Notes: generated by a model not told the origin, from the sequence alone. A stretch of 64,000 bases of DNA from Roseburia sp. (GCA_019421345.1 JAHZFL010000002.1:101099-165098), one strand, 5' to 3'. Shown: positions 9,447 through 20,436, numbered from the stretch's first letter. Made by a program: numbers and translations.

Positions 9447-12400
9447 CTATACCTGCACAATCTGCCCCAGACGGAACGAATACAACAAACGCTCCTTTAC
9501 ACGTACCTCTCTGGCATCTCCCTTCTGATACAGACGCTCCAATGCCTCTCCATAGAGAACGAGCTGCGCCGCATAGCGCCCGGCAAGCTCGCCTGCCGTG
9601 TCAACACGGTCTGTCTTATAGTCAAGCACCACAAGCCCGTCGTCCTCCTCCCAAAATACGTCGATAATTCCCTGTATCAGGGTCAAATCCTCATCATCGC
9701 ACCGACCATCGGCAGCTTCGTCCGTCTCACTGTCTTCCTTCCTCTCACCGAATCCAAATTCGGCAAGCTCCTTTTGCGTAAAGCCCATCACAAACGCCTT
9801 TTCCCGATAAAGCCTTCCCGCCTGCTGCGCCGCGCGCATGCGCACGCCAAGCTCTGATTCCAAAAACCGCTCAATCATCGGAAGCTTCACCAACGCTTTT
9901 GTCTCCTCTGTGATACTGCCATTAGAAAGCATCTGCGCAATCTGCTCGCGAGGCGCGATCCCCGACGCAAAATCATAGCATTCCATAACACGGTGCATTG
10001 CCGTACCGCGAAGTGCCCCCTGATTGACAGGTTCTTCCTCCTGTGTCATCTTTCGCACAAACGGCGGCAGATACGGCACGAGCTCCTCCTGCAAAAATGC
10101 AGGCGTCGTCTCTTCATCCTCTAACTGCTGCCGCTCGCGCATCGCCCGATGCTTTAGCTCCGATACCGAATATTTATTTTTCTGCGTCAGTGCTTCCTCA
10201 TGCGGATAGCGGAAGGAAAACCGCTCCTCCAGTTGTTTGCTCCGCTCTTGATCTGCATTTTTGATTTCCTCCATAAGCTCTGCGTGTGTGAGCAGCAATT
10301 CCACATCCCTTTGTACCTCCCCTGCTAAAAGCTCCGTGACGGGAGTCACATGCACATCATAGCGCTCTCCATAGGAGCAGACCGCAGGGATCAGCCAGTC
10401 AAGATAGCCCGAAGCGCCCTCCCTGTCCGCATAATACAACGGACCGGACAACGTCTCCTGCTGCCGCTGTCTCGTAACCTGCTCCGCCGCACCCTTTCTG
10501 CAGCCCGTTAAGATCAACTTCTCCTTCGCTCTCGTGAGCGCCACATAAAGCACACGCAGCTCCTCTCCGAGATTCTCCAGATCGATCTGCTTTGCGATTG
10601 CCCGCTTTGCGATCGTCGGCGTCTTTACGCGCCGCTTTCCATCCATCCGGTCTAAGCCCATGCCAAACTCCGGGTGAAGCACCATGCGGCTTCTGACGTC
10701 CTGACGATTGAAATTTTTCCCAAGCCCCGACACAAAGACAACCGGAAACTCCAAGCCCTTGCTCTTGTGGATACTCATAATGCGCACCACGTCATCCTGC
10801 TCACCCGTCAAATCTGCCTCTCCGAAATCCACATCGTACTTTTGCAGCTCGTCGATATAGCGCACAAAATGAAATAAGCCCTTATAGCTCGTATTCTCAT
10901 AGGCAATCGCCTTTTCCACCAGCATCTGCAGATTCGCGCGGCGTCTCCTCCCTGCCGGCATCGCCGCCGCGTAATTGCCATAGCCCGTTTCCTTCAGCAA
11001 AATCTCGATCAGCTCATGGATCGGCGTATCCGGCACAAGCTTCCGCAGTCTCTGATACATCGTATAAAACCTGTGCAGCTTTTGCTCAAAGGGCTGCTCA
11101 TGCGGCTGTTCCTGCTCCGCCGTGTGCTCCTTTGCTTCCGCTCCCTCCGCAAGCAGTGCGCAGCGCTGCAGCACACAGTCATGAAAGCTGGCTTCTTTGT
11201 CTGTCAGCCGAAGCCTTGCAAGCTCCTCGTCCGTCATGCCGACGATCGGAGAGCGAAGGACCGCAGCAAGCGGAATATCCTGTCTGGGATTATCCAAAAT
11301 CCGCAGCATACTAAGCACGGTCTGTACCTCGACCGCCGAAAAATATCCGGTTGCAAGAACGGTGTAGGCAGGAATCCCCGCCTCGTTCAGCACTCCGGCA
11401 AAGGCGTCCGCCCATCCGCTTAGACTGCGCAGCAAAATGACAATATCCGAGTAACGCACGCGCCGAAGCTCTCCCGTCTCCTTGTCTGTCACAAGCTGCT
11501 CCTCCATCAGCCTTTTCATGCGCCGAGCCACCATACGCGCTTCCAAAATCTTTTTATCCTCGCCATCTGCCGCCGGCGCGGACTGCGCATCTGCCTGCTC
11601 CCGCGTCTCCTGCTCCTCTAAGAGCGCATCATCACTGTCTGCAAGCAAAAGCTCCGGCGCAAACATCTGCGCTACCCCTGCCGGCTTTGGATAAACGGCT
11701 CCCGGATAAAGAGCCGCCGCCTCATCATACGCCACATTTCCGAGGTCTCTTGCCATAATCCGCTCACATATATCGTTTGCATAGGAAAGCACCTCCTCGC
11801 GGCTTCGGAAATTCCTGTGCAGATCCACCCGCTGCGTCATACTCTCCTCCAGAGAATAGGTATCGTATTTTTCCATAAAAAGCTCAGGCCGCGCCAGACG
11901 GAAACGATAAATACTCTGTTTGACGTCGCCCACCATAAAAATATTATGAACGCCGCGTTCTTCCGTCGAAATCGTTCGAAGAATCGTCTCCTGCACATAA
12001 TTGCTGTCCTGATACTCGTCAATCATGATCTCAGCAAATGTATCACGAAACTCCTCCGCCGCACGCCTTGCCTGCTTTGTCTCTCCATCCACAAGAATAT
12101 TTAATGCAAAATGCTCCAGATCATGAAAATCAACAAGATTCTTCCGCTTTTTTTCTTCCGCAAACGCTTCCGCAAACTCCAGTGCAAGGCGCACCAGCTC
12201 CCTTGCCATCGGCGCTGTTTTGCAAAGCTGCTCTGCCAGTACCTCCGGCGAAGAAAAAAAGTATTGCTTTGTCAGCTTTTTTAAAAGCTCCTTCGCATCG
12301 GCGCGAAGCTCCTTGACGCGCGCAAGCTTCTCCTCATCTCCCAAAAAGCCCCGGCTTGACGGAAGCCTGTCATAGGTTATCCCTGTGATTTCCCGATAAA

Positions 12401-13208
12401 GCTCAAAAAAATCCGTACATGCAGAAAGTCTCTCATATTTTTCCAGATCACTCCTGATCACCTTCTCATATAGCTGCGGTCCGTCGTCCTCCTGCGTCAG
12501 GGCAAGCGCCTTTTCCATCCGCCTTTTTATATCTGCGAGGATAAAACGCACATTTTCTAAAAGCGGCTCCATCCATGCGGCTTTCGTTAAATCCTCGTCA
12601 TTTTCCGCCGCATAGCCGTCTGCACAGCCAAGCAGCCATTCCTTGGGCCACGGATAGCTGCGCGAAAATTCATACAATGAAAGAATCAGCTCTCCCGCCT
12701 TTGCATCACTGCGTCCCGCCGCATAGCCGTCCACAAACTCCGAAAATGCCGGGGATGGCTCCTCATAATTTTTCTCCAATACCCGCTTTAAGACATCCTC
12801 ACGAAGCAGCTTTAATTCTCCCTCGTCGCCAATGCGAAAATTCGGCTCCAGATCGATCTCATGAAAATGATTGCGGATGACATACAGACAAAAGCTGTCG
12901 ATCGTCGTGATCTGCGCATTGTGGATCAGCGTAAGCTGCCTCTGCAAATGCTCATTTTCCGGTTCCTGCAAAAGCGCCTGCCCGATCGCCGCCCCGATAC
13001 GCTCCCGCATCTCCGCCGCCGCCGCATTCGTAAAGGTCACGATCAGCAGCCGGTCAATATCGACCGGATTTTCCGCGTCCGTGATCATTTTGATAATACG
13101 CGCAACAAGCACCGCCGTCTTACCCGATCCTGCCGCCGCAGACACCAGTATATTGCGGTTTCTTAAATCTATGACCTGCTGCTGCTCCGTGGTCCAAGAA
13201 ACTCCCAT
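9447..13208 (-). CDS. addA: Helicase-nuclease AddAB, subunit AddA
   Basis: 1253 residues. UvrD-like helicase: Walker A SAAAGSGKTAVL near residue 25, motif II IMIDEYQDSN near 400, motif VI LYVALTRAKEKLIL near 905. The C-terminal RecB-type nuclease has GIIDVFWEEDDGLVVLDYKTDR near 1195. AddA is the 3'-5' helicase and nuclease subunit that processes double-strand breaks for RecA loading with AddB. Length matches Bacillus AddA (about 1230). A 13-bp gap to addB shows co-transcription. Confidence 0.97.
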   Translation of the reverse strand: MGVSWTTEQQQVIDLRNRNILVSAAAGSGKTAVLVARIIKMITDAENPVDIDRLLIVTFTNAAAAEMRERIGAAIGQALLQEPENEHLQRQLTLIHNAQITTIDSFCLYVIRNHFHEIDLEPNFRIGDEGELKLLREDVLKRVLEKNYEEPSPAFSEFVDGYAAGRSDAKAGELILSLYEFSRSYPWPKEWLLGCADGYAAENDEDLTKAAWMEPLLENVRFILADIKRRMEKALALTQEDDGPQLYEKVIRSDLEKYERLSACTDFFELYREITGITYDRLPSSRGFLGDEEKLARVKELRADAKELLKKLTKQYFFSSPEVLAEQLCKTAPMARELVRLALEFAEAFAEEKKRKNLVDFHDLEHFALNILVDGETKQARRAAEEFRDTFAEIMIDEYQDSNYVQETILRTISTEERGVHNIFMVGDVKQSIYRFRLARPELFMEKYDTYSLEESMTQRVDLHRNFRSREEVLSYANDICERIMARDLGNVAYDEAAALYPGAVYPKPAGVAQMFAPELLLADSDDALLEEQETREQADAQSAPAADGEDKKILEARMVARRMKRLMEEQLVTDKETGELRRVRYSDIVILLRSLSGWADAFAGVLNEAGIPAYTVLATGYFSAVEVQTVLSMLRILDNPRQDIPLAAVLRSPIVGMTDEELARLRLTDKEASFHDCVLQRCALLAEGAEAKEHTAEQEQPHEQPFEQKLHRFYTMYQRLRKLVPDTPIHELIEILLKETGYGNYAAAMPAGRRRRANLQMLVEKAIAYENTSYKGLFHFVRYIDELQKYDVDFGEADLTGEQDDVVRIMSIHKSKGLEFPVVFVSGLGKNFNRQDVRSRMVLHPEFGMGLDRMDGKRRVKTPTIAKRAIAKQIDLENLGEELRVLYVALTRAKEKLILTGCRKGAAEQVTRQRQQETLSGPLYYADREGASGYLDWLIPAVCSYGERYDVHVTPVTELLAGEVQRDVELLLTHAELMEEIKNADQERSKQLEERFSFRYPHEEALTQKNKYSVSELKHRAMRERQQLEDEETTPAFLQEELVPYLPPFVRKMTQEEEPVNQGALRGTAMHRVMECYDFASGIAPREQIAQMLSNGSITEETKALVKLPMIERFLESELGVRMRAAQQAGRLYREKAFVMGFTQKELAEFGFGERKEDSETDEAADGRCDDEDLTLIQGIIDVFWEEDDGLVVLDYKTDRVDTAGELAGRYAAQLVLYGEALERLYQKGDAREVRVKERLLYSFRLGQIVQV

Positions 13209-13221
13209 AGCTCTCCTTGTT

Positions 13222-16200
13222 CTACTCCTCTTTTTCTTCGTTCCTCATTTTCTCCAAAAGCTCCTCTGCCGTGCCCAAAGCCGCCAGACGGCGGTAAGAA
13301 AAACCGGGGAGCCTTGGGTCAAAGCCGCAGACTGTATGATACGGACAATAATCACAGCCCGTTCGATCCGCAAGCTCATACGGCGCCACCGAGACGTCTC
13401 CCGCCAGAATGCGCCGCCCCGCGTCGGTGATCATCCGATTGACATGGGCGGACATCGCATAAAAATCCTCGGTGCTCGCCGTCTTTGACGCTGCCTTTAG
13501 CGAGCCGTCCGCCTTTAGGGCAACCGGAATGACCGCAGAGCTTCCCGAAAAATCCTCGTCCATTGCACGGTAGATTTCCTCTCTCTCATTGACAAAGCCT
13601 CCCGGCGCAAGCTCCCGAAAGATTGCCTGCCGTATCTCCTCCTCGGATTCCGTTCCGCTGCCCTCCACCATCGGGTCCTCGATGTGATAATAAAAAATGC
13701 CTGCCGGCTCGGCGACCCGCCCCGGATTGGCGCGTGCCACAAGCTCTAGCGCAGCGTTTAAATAGACCACAAGCTGCAGTTGCAGACCGTGATACAGATT
13801 CAACAGGGAAAATGTTGTATTTCCCGATTTATAATCAACAATCTTCACATACACCTTATCCTCCGTCTCAAGCGTATCGATGCGGTCTATCCTGCCGCGC
13901 AGACGCATCTTTTCATCCTCGCTCAAAGAAAACCGAATCGTGTGCATATCGTCCGTTCCCTGAAAACCGACCTCAAAAGCACTCGGCGTAAACCGTCCCT
14001 TTTGAACCTGAAGCGTCAGCGCCCAGATTGTCTTTTGCAAAGTCGCCCTCATGCGTGCCAAAAGATAGCGGTTTTTCGCCTCCTCAAAGACTCCTGCCTT
14101 CTCGCACGCGGCAACTGCATCTGCCATACTCTCATCCGCAAACGTCTGCCTGACCCCCTCAGGAATATCAAACCATGTGTACGCAGACGCCTCTAAACGC
14201 CTGGCATAATGCTCCAGCGCGTCGTGATAAATATTTCCCATATCGACCTGCGCAAATTCCTGTAGGTCACGCTCTCTGATATGAAGTCCGTAATTCAGAT
14301 AGTGCGCAAACGCACACGCCGCAAACCGTTCCAGTCTTGTCACGCTGTTGTCTAAGGTAGTTCCATAGAGCGCTCTTGTCACCGCCTTTGCGATCGGATC
14401 GTCTGTATATCTGTAGGCTGCCGCCTGAAACAGCCTGCCGATCTCCTCCCGATAGGATTCATCTGCCAGATACCATGCCGCAAGCGCACGCCAAAGCTCC
14501 CGCTCCTCATCCCCCCACCGGATATGCCCTCTCTCCGCCTCAAATCCTAAGCCGCTCTCCCGCTCCTGCGCCAGTCCTTCCAAAAAGAACTGCAGCGCAT
14601 TTTCCGGGGTCAGCACGTCATCCGTCCATGACAGGCTCTCCTGTTCCGCTATAACAAGCGACGGGAACATCTGCTGCAGCGTGCCGATCAGGTAAGAACG
14701 CCGCAGTGCCTTTCCCGAAGCGTTGACCTTTGAAAATGTTACATAAAGTGCGTCGGAAGGCTTTGTCATATTTAAGTAGAGATAAAATTTCTGGATAAAC
14801 ACCTTCTCTCTTGCGCCCGGCGCAAGCTTAAGGCGATGCTCTGCCATCATCTCCCTCTCAAACTGCGAGATAATGCCGCCCGTATTGGCGGGAGAAGGCA
14901 CGATGCCATCATTGACCCCCACAAAAAAGAGTATCTTCACATGGCTAAGACGTGTACGCTCAATATCGCCGACCGTTACCCTGTCATTTCCCGGCGGAAT
15001 GCTGCCCACCTTTGCGGCTGAAAATCCCGCGTCCAGAATATCGCCGTACTCGCTGATCGTCATCTCCTCATCCCCAAGCAGAGACGCCGCCTTATCCAAA
15101 AGATCCATGACAATCCGGTAAATCTGCGCATATTCCTGTGCCTTGACCGGATTCTCTCCCTCAAAAGCATGCTCCTTTTCCTTTAAAAGCTGCTCGCATT
15201 CCAATCCGCTTAAAAACTGATACAGCGCATATGTCTGTTCCTCGACCGTATGACCTTTTCCAAACACCTCAAACAGCGGAAGAAAGCTCTGCCAGATACT
15301 CTCCCTAATGCCGTTCAACAGCAAAAGTTCCTCCTGCAGGCGCTCCTTCTCCCCCTCACTCTCCTGCCTTCTCATGACAAACGTCCACGGTCTGCTCCAA
15401 TGCTTTCTCCCACGGATGCCCTTTGCCAGCACATAATTTTCCAGCATATCGATGTCCGTATCCTTCAGGCGGTCATGCGCTTCGTCCCCAAACGCACCGC
15501 GCAAGCAGATGCGCTCCGCTAAACCGCTGCGCAGAAACCGAAAGATACTCTGATAGGAGAAATCATACTCTACCACCTCAAGCGCCGCACGGATCAGCTC
15601 GATAAACGGATGAAACATAATATTTCTCGTCTGATCGATAAAATGGGGAATTGCATACTGTGCAAAAATTTCCGGCACATAATTGGCATACTGCGGCACA
15701 TCTCCCGTCACCACGGCAATGTCCTTATAGCAATACCCATCCTCCCTTACAAGCCTTGTGATTTCCCGTGCCACAAAACACAGCTCGCCGCGCGGATCTA
15801 AAAGCTCCGCGATATGAATATTTTTTGCCTCACCCTCATATCTGCGGCATCTGGGGCGAAATAAATTCTGCTCCATAAAAAAAAGCTCTTTCGCATTCCG
15901 GTAGCGCTTCTCCTCGCCGGGACTTAAAACGACAGGCTCCTCCACCGCGACCGCCAGCTCAAACGCCAGCTTTTGCAGCACCTCCACGGTCTTTTTACTC
16001 ATCGCAAAAAGCTCATGGATTCCCCTGCTGTGATAAAAATCCTCGCGGATGTCAATCGTCACCGACACCATGACCTTTGACGCAAGCGGCAAAAGCTCGC
16101 GCATCAGCCGGTTCTGCACAGGTGTAAATCCGGTAAATTCATCAAAAACAAGTACACTCTCCCTAAGCAGCGATGATTTTTCCGCAAGCTCGCAAAGCAG

Positions 16201-16746
16201 CAGCAGGACCTCCTCCGCAGTGATGTAACGCCCCTTTAAATACTCCAAAAATCCCCGATACATCACAAGAATATCCGCAAGCTTACAGCGCAGTGCTTCC
16301 TTGATCTTAGTACCGCTTAAAAATTGCTCCAAATCCTCCGGCGATACATGATACTGCGCCAGCTCCGAGATCAAAGACTTCACCTCGCCGATATACCCCA
16401 TCTTGTTGAGATTGCCGCCAAGCGTTGTCAGCTCCTTTTTCTTTTGCTCCGCAACCTTGCGCAGCACCAGATTTTTTCCTGTCTCCTCAAGCACGACAAT
16501 ATCCTGTCTGCCAAGCTCATCAAATACACGGTAGGCAAGACGGACAAAGCTTAAGACCTCCACATTCATGATTGCATGGTTCTTTTGTCTGACGACGAGC
16601 TCCCGCTGTGTCTGCATCGTATATTGCTCAGGCACCAGAATTAAAAAATTCTGCTTTGGATGCTCCGCCGCCTGCTCTAATACATATTCATAAAGATAGT
16701 CGGATTTTCCACTGCCCGAATTTCCAAAAACAAACTGTAATGACAA
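13222..16746 (-). CDS. addB: Helicase-nuclease AddAB, subunit AddB
   Basis: 1174 residues from a TTG start at 16746, chosen because AGGGGGA lies just upstream and the protein then begins at the conserved LSLQFVFGNSGSGKSDYLYE with its Walker A. A longer frame to 16833 adds about 29 unconserved residues. The C-terminal nuclease contains KIVDYKSG (about residue 1000), and an iron-sulfur cysteine set is visible: Cys in RFAACAFAHYL (about 820) and C-x2-C-x5-C in GCDYCPYHTVCGF near the C-terminus. AddB scans for Chi and cuts the 5' strand. Upstream is carB, 119 bp away. Confidence 0.95.
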   Translation of the reverse strand: MSLQFVFGNSGSGKSDYLYEYVLEQAAEHPKQNFLILVPEQYTMQTQRELVVRQKNHAIMNVEVLSFVRLAYRVFDELGRQDIVVLEETGKNLVLRKVAEQKKKELTTLGGNLNKMGYIGEVKSLISELAQYHVSPEDLEQFLSGTKIKEALRCKLADILVMYRGFLEYLKGRYITAEEVLLLLCELAEKSSLLRESVLVFDEFTGFTPVQNRLMRELLPLASKVMVSVTIDIREDFYHSRGIHELFAMSKKTVEVLQKLAFELAVAVEEPVVLSPGEEKRYRNAKELFFMEQNLFRPRCRRYEGEAKNIHIAELLDPRGELCFVAREITRLVREDGYCYKDIAVVTGDVPQYANYVPEIFAQYAIPHFIDQTRNIMFHPFIELIRAALEVVEYDFSYQSIFRFLRSGLAERICLRGAFGDEAHDRLKDTDIDMLENYVLAKGIRGRKHWSRPWTFVMRRQESEGEKERLQEELLLLNGIRESIWQSFLPLFEVFGKGHTVEEQTYALYQFLSGLECEQLLKEKEHAFEGENPVKAQEYAQIYRIVMDLLDKAASLLGDEEMTISEYGDILDAGFSAAKVGSIPPGNDRVTVGDIERTRLSHVKILFFVGVNDGIVPSPANTGGIISQFEREMMAEHRLKLAPGAREKVFIQKFYLYLNMTKPSDALYVTFSKVNASGKALRRSYLIGTLQQMFPSLVIAEQESLSWTDDVLTPENALQFFLEGLAQERESGLGFEAERGHIRWGDEERELWRALAAWYLADESYREEIGRLFQAAAYRYTDDPIAKAVTRALYGTTLDNSVTRLERFAACAFAHYLNYGLHIRERDLQEFAQVDMGNIYHDALEHYARRLEASAYTWFDIPEGVRQTFADESMADAVAACEKAGVFEEAKNRYLLARMRATLQKTIWALTLQVQKGRFTPSAFEVGFQGTDDMHTIRFSLSEDEKMRLRGRIDRIDTLETEDKVYVKIVDYKSGNTTFSLLNLYHGLQLQLVVYLNAALELVARANPGRVAEPAGIFYYHIEDPMVEGSGTESEEEIRQAIFRELAPGGFVNEREEIYRAMDEDFSGSSAVIPVALKADGSLKAASKTASTEDFYAMSAHVNRMITDAGRRILAGDVSVAPYELADRTGCDYCPYHTVCGFDPRLPGFSYRRLAALGTAEELLEKMRNEEKEE

Positions 16747-16865
16747 GGTTTTTCCCCCTATGTTCTTCTTATCGCTGCAAATGACAACGTCAACAAACCG
16801 CCCCTGCCCTGCATCGTCTGACGACGGCTGCATACAGGAGCGGCAACGCTCATTCCATTCTCACC

Positions 16866-19800
16866 TTATTGTTCACAAATCTCTGCATGAATCTCCTGCA
16901 AGGATTTCACTTCCCCATGCCCGTTGCGCTTCTCATAGCGGATACCCTCTGCCGACGCCTTTGCCGCGGCAACCGTCGTCATGTATGGCACCTTCGCCTT
17001 GATTGCGGCTTTTCTTAAATAACTGTCGTCATAGGCGCTGTCCTTACCGACCGGCGTATTGATGATCATCTGTATCTCACCGTTTGTGATCATATCCGCA
17101 ATATTCGGTCGTCCCTCATACAGCTTTTTGACTTTTTTTACAAGGATCCCATGTTCCTTCAAAAGCTCACAGGTGCCGCCTGTCGCAACGATCGAAAAGC
17201 CGTCCTCCGCCAGCATTTTTGCCGGCTCGATGACCTCCTCCTTATCCCTGTTGTTGACTGAGATCAGCACTGTCCCTTCCAACGGAAGCTTCGACTGGCT
17301 CGCCTCCTGCGCCTTGTAAAATGCCTCGCCGCAAGAAGCCGATAAGCCGAGCACCTCCCCGGTCGAGCGCATCTCAGGTCCGAGTACCGGATCTACCTCC
17401 TGGAACATATGAAACGGAAATACCGCTTCCTTCACGCCGTAGTTCGGAATCTTCCGCTCCTTAAGCGCTGGAACAGGTGACGGACGTCCGGTGAGCTCTG
17501 ATGTGATGATCTCTGTCGCAAGCGGTACCATGCGGATATTACAAACCTTTGATACAAGCGGCACGGTACGGGATGCTCTCGGATTAGCCTCAAGCACATA
17601 AACCTTGTCATTTTCGATCGCATACTGCATATTCATCAGACCCTTGACATGCATCTCCTGCGCGATCTTTTTCGTATACTCCTGAATCGTCGCCACATGC
17701 TCCGGTGAAATGTGTACCGACGGAATGATGCAGGCGGAATCGCCGGAATGAATACCCGCAAGCTCAATATGCTCCATAACTGCAGGAACAAAGACGTGCG
17801 TGCCGTCACTGATCGCATCTGCCTCACATTCCATTGCGTTGCTTAAGAAACGGTCAATAAGAATCGGGCGATCCGGTATCACGCCGACTGCCGCCTTCAT
17901 ATAGCCCTCCATACTCTCATCGTCATAGACCACCTCCATGCCGCGTCCACCGAGCACATAGGACGGGCGTACCATGACCGGATAGCCGATGCGGTGCGCG
18001 ATCGCAAGCGCTTCCCCGATCGTTGCTGCCATGCCCGATTCCGGCATCGGGATCGCAAGCTTCTCCATCATCGCGCGGAACAGATCGCGGTCCTCCGCAA
18101 GATCAATGACAGACGGTGCAGTACCGAGGATCCTCACCCCGTTTTTCTCAAGCTCCGCGGCAAGATTTAGCGGCGTCTGTCCGCCAAACTGCGCGATGAC
18201 GCCAAGCGGCTGCTCCTTCTTATAGATACTCAGCACATCCTCAAGCGTCAACGGCTCAAAATACAGCTTGTCAGAGGTATCATAATCCGTCGACACCGTC
18301 TCAGGATTACAGTTTACAATGATCGTCTCAAATCCCAGCTTTTTTAACGCCGTCGCCGCATGCACACAGCAGTAATCAAACTCGATCCCCTGTCCGATAC
18401 GGTTCGGACCTCCGCCGAGAATCATGATCTTTGGTCTGTCACTGTTTACCGGATTCCTGTCCTCTCCGTTGTAGGTCGAATAGTAATAAGCGCTGTCCTT
18501 TGTTCCGCTGACATGAATGCTCTCCCATGTCTCCTCCACGCCAAGCGCAATGCGGCGCTCACGGATAGCATCCTCGGAAACCTCAAGGATCCGGCTTAAG
18601 TACTTGTCGGAGAAACCGTCCTTTTTTGCAGCGATAAAAAGCTCGTCCGACGGCAGACCTCCCTTTGCGGCAAGCAGCGCTTCCTCCTCTGACACCAGCT
18701 CCTTCATCTGCTCGATAAAATATGCTTTTACCTTCGTGATCTCATGAAGCTCCTCAACCGAAGCTCCCTTGCGCAGAGCTTCATACATCAGGAAATGACG
18801 TTCACTCGACGGAGTTCCCAGTCTGCGCAGCAATTCTTCTTTGCTTAAGGAATCAAAATTATCTGCATGACCAAGCCCGTAGCGTCCCGTCTCAAGGGAG
18901 CGGATCGCCTTCTGGAACGCCTCCTTGTAGGTTTTTCCGATGCTCATCACCTCGCCGACCGCGCGCATCTGTGTGCCAAGCTTATCCTCCACACCTTTAA
19001 ACTTCTCAAACGCCCAGCGTGCAAACTTGATCACCACATAATCGCCACCCGGCACATACTGATCGAGCGTACCGCACTTACCGCACGGAATGTCCTTTAA
19101 GGTCAGTCCCGCCGCCAGCATCGCGGATACAAGCGCGATCGGGAATCCCGTCGCCTTCGACGCGAGTGCGGAAGAACGTGAGGTACGCGGGTTGATCTCG
19201 ATCACGATGATCCGGTCAGATACCGGATCATGTGCAAACTGTACATTTGTGCCGCCGATCACCTGCACGGACTCCACGATCTTATATGCCTGCTCCTGCA
19301 AACGCTTCTGACACTCCTTAGAAATCGTGAGCATCGGCGCGGAACAAAAGGAGTCTCCGGTGTGTACGCCAAGAGGATCGATATTCTCGATGAAGCACAC
19401 GGTGATCATATTACCCTCTGCGTCACGCACAACCTCAAGCTCCAGTTCCTCCCAGCCGAGAATCGACTCCTCGACGAGCACCTGTCCGACCAGAGACGCC
19501 TGAAGCCCTCTGGCGCAAACTGTCTTTAATTCCTCTTTGTTGTAGACAAGACCTCCGCCTGCGCCGCCCATCGTATACGCCGGGCGAAGGACAACCGGAT
19601 AGCCAAGCTTGTCCGCAATGACGAGCGCTTCCTCCACGGAGTAAGCCACCTCGCTGCGCGCCATCTCAATTCCAAGCTGATCCATCGTCTTTTTAAACTC
19701 GATACGATCCTCGCCGCGCGCAATTGCATCCACCTGAACACCGATGACCTCCACACCGTACTTATCTAATACTCCCGCCTGATCTAACTCCGAACAGAGA

Positions 19801-20090
19801 TTTAACCCCGACTGCCCGCCGAGATTCGGAAGCAGTGCATCCGGGCGCTCCTTCGCGATGATATATTCCAGACGCTCTACATTTAACGGTTCAATATAAG
19901 TCGCATCTGCCGTCTCCGGGTCTGTCATGATCGTCGCCGGATTGGAATTGACAAGAACAATCTCATATCCCAGCCTGCGCAGCGCCTTGCACGCCTGCGT
20001 TCCCGAATAATCAAACTCGCACGCCTGTCCGATGATGATCGGTCCCGAACCAATGATCAATATCTTGTGAATGTCTGTTCTTTTTGGCAT
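16866..20090 (-). CDS. carB: Carbamoyl-phosphate synthase large subunit
   Basis: 1074 residues from the ATG at 20090 (MPKRTDIHKILIIGSGPI). AGGAGGG stands 8 bases before it, whereas the in-frame ATG at 20108 precedes that site. Two ATP-grasp halves are visible (about 1-550 and 551-935): GGAGGGLVYN and EINPRTSRSSALASKATG in the first, GGRGMEVVYD and EANPRASRTVPLVSKV in the second. A C-terminal MGS-like regulatory domain follows. The enzyme makes carbamoyl phosphate from bicarbonate, ammonia and ATP for pyrimidines and arginine, with glutamine supplied through CarA. No carA is seen beside it. Confidence 0.97.
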   Translation of the reverse strand: MPKRTDIHKILIIGSGPIIIGQACEFDYSGTQACKALRRLGYEIVLVNSNPATIMTDPETADATYIEPLNVERLEYIIAKERPDALLPNLGGQSGLNLCSELDQAGVLDKYGVEVIGVQVDAIARGEDRIEFKKTMDQLGIEMARSEVAYSVEEALVIADKLGYPVVLRPAYTMGGAGGGLVYNKEELKTVCARGLQASLVGQVLVEESILGWEELELEVVRDAEGNMITVCFIENIDPLGVHTGDSFCSAPMLTISKECQKRLQEQAYKIVESVQVIGGTNVQFAHDPVSDRIIVIEINPRTSRSSALASKATGFPIALVSAMLAAGLTLKDIPCGKCGTLDQYVPGGDYVVIKFARWAFEKFKGVEDKLGTQMRAVGEVMSIGKTYKEAFQKAIRSLETGRYGLGHADNFDSLSKEELLRRLGTPSSERHFLMYEALRKGASVEELHEITKVKAYFIEQMKELVSEEEALLAAKGGLPSDELFIAAKKDGFSDKYLSRILEVSEDAIRERRIALGVEETWESIHVSGTKDSAYYYSTYNGEDRNPVNSDRPKIMILGGGPNRIGQGIEFDYCCVHAATALKKLGFETIIVNCNPETVSTDYDTSDKLYFEPLTLEDVLSIYKKEQPLGVIAQFGGQTPLNLAAELEKNGVRILGTAPSVIDLAEDRDLFRAMMEKLAIPMPESGMAATIGEALAIAHRIGYPVMVRPSYVLGGRGMEVVYDDESMEGYMKAAVGVIPDRPILIDRFLSNAMECEADAISDGTHVFVPAVMEHIELAGIHSGDSACIIPSVHISPEHVATIQEYTKKIAQEMHVKGLMNMQYAIENDKVYVLEANPRASRTVPLVSKVCNIRMVPLATEIITSELTGRPSPVPALKERKIPNYGVKEAVFPFHMFQEVDPVLGPEMRSTGEVLGLSASCGEAFYKAQEASQSKLPLEGTVLISVNNRDKEEVIEPAKMLAEDGFSIVATGGTCELLKEHGILVKKVKKLYEGRPNIADMITNGEIQMIINTPVGKDSAYDDSYLRKAAIKAKVPYMTTVAAAKASAEGIRYEKRNGHGEVKSLQEIHAEICEQ

Positions 20091-20150
20091 GAACATACCC
20101 TCCTGCATCGTGTTTTCCTGAATGTAACTTTTACTTCGGCATTTCTTTCT

Positions 20151-20180
20151 ATTTTAGCACCATCCGTAAATCTGTGTCAA
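20151..20180 (-). promoter_or_regulatory. Sigma-A promoter of carB
   Basis: On the minus strand TTGACA (20175-20180) and TAAAAT (20151-20156) are separated by 18 bases. The -10 box lies 60 bases upstream of the carB start. No anti-terminator or PyrR-like structure was evident in the short leader. Confidence 0.7.
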
Positions 20181-20189
20181 TTCATCCGC

Positions 20190-20385
20190 TGTCAGAATCG
20201 TGTGCTTTTCCTGTGATACAACATAAACAACATCGATTGGTATACCGATCGATTTATACCGCATAACAAAAAGAAGCAGCAGCCAAAGAAAGATCGGTAT
20301 GCCTTTTACAGACAGAGGATTCCGTCACAGCTTTCCGATTTCATGCATTTGCTTAAGAAGATGAATGATCAATCAGAGCACTGAC
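20190..20385 (+). pseudogene. Decayed copy of the small protein gene at 22053-22292
   Basis: This stretch matches 22001-22322 base for base over several blocks: TGTCAGAATCGTGTGCTTTT at the start, AAAAAGAAGCAGCAGC in the middle, TTTTACAGACAGAGGATTC and the CATTTGCTTAAGAAG end. It lacks an internal block of roughly 80 bases and a second shorter block, so no continuous reading frame remains. The copy starts inside the carB promoter region (20190) and ends just before a hairpin at 20437. I infer a duplication followed by deletion. Confidence 0.75.
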
Positions 20386-20436
20386 TTTTTCTCCATTCAA
20401 GTCACTATTACCCTTCGCACGCCGCCTACACTGCCC

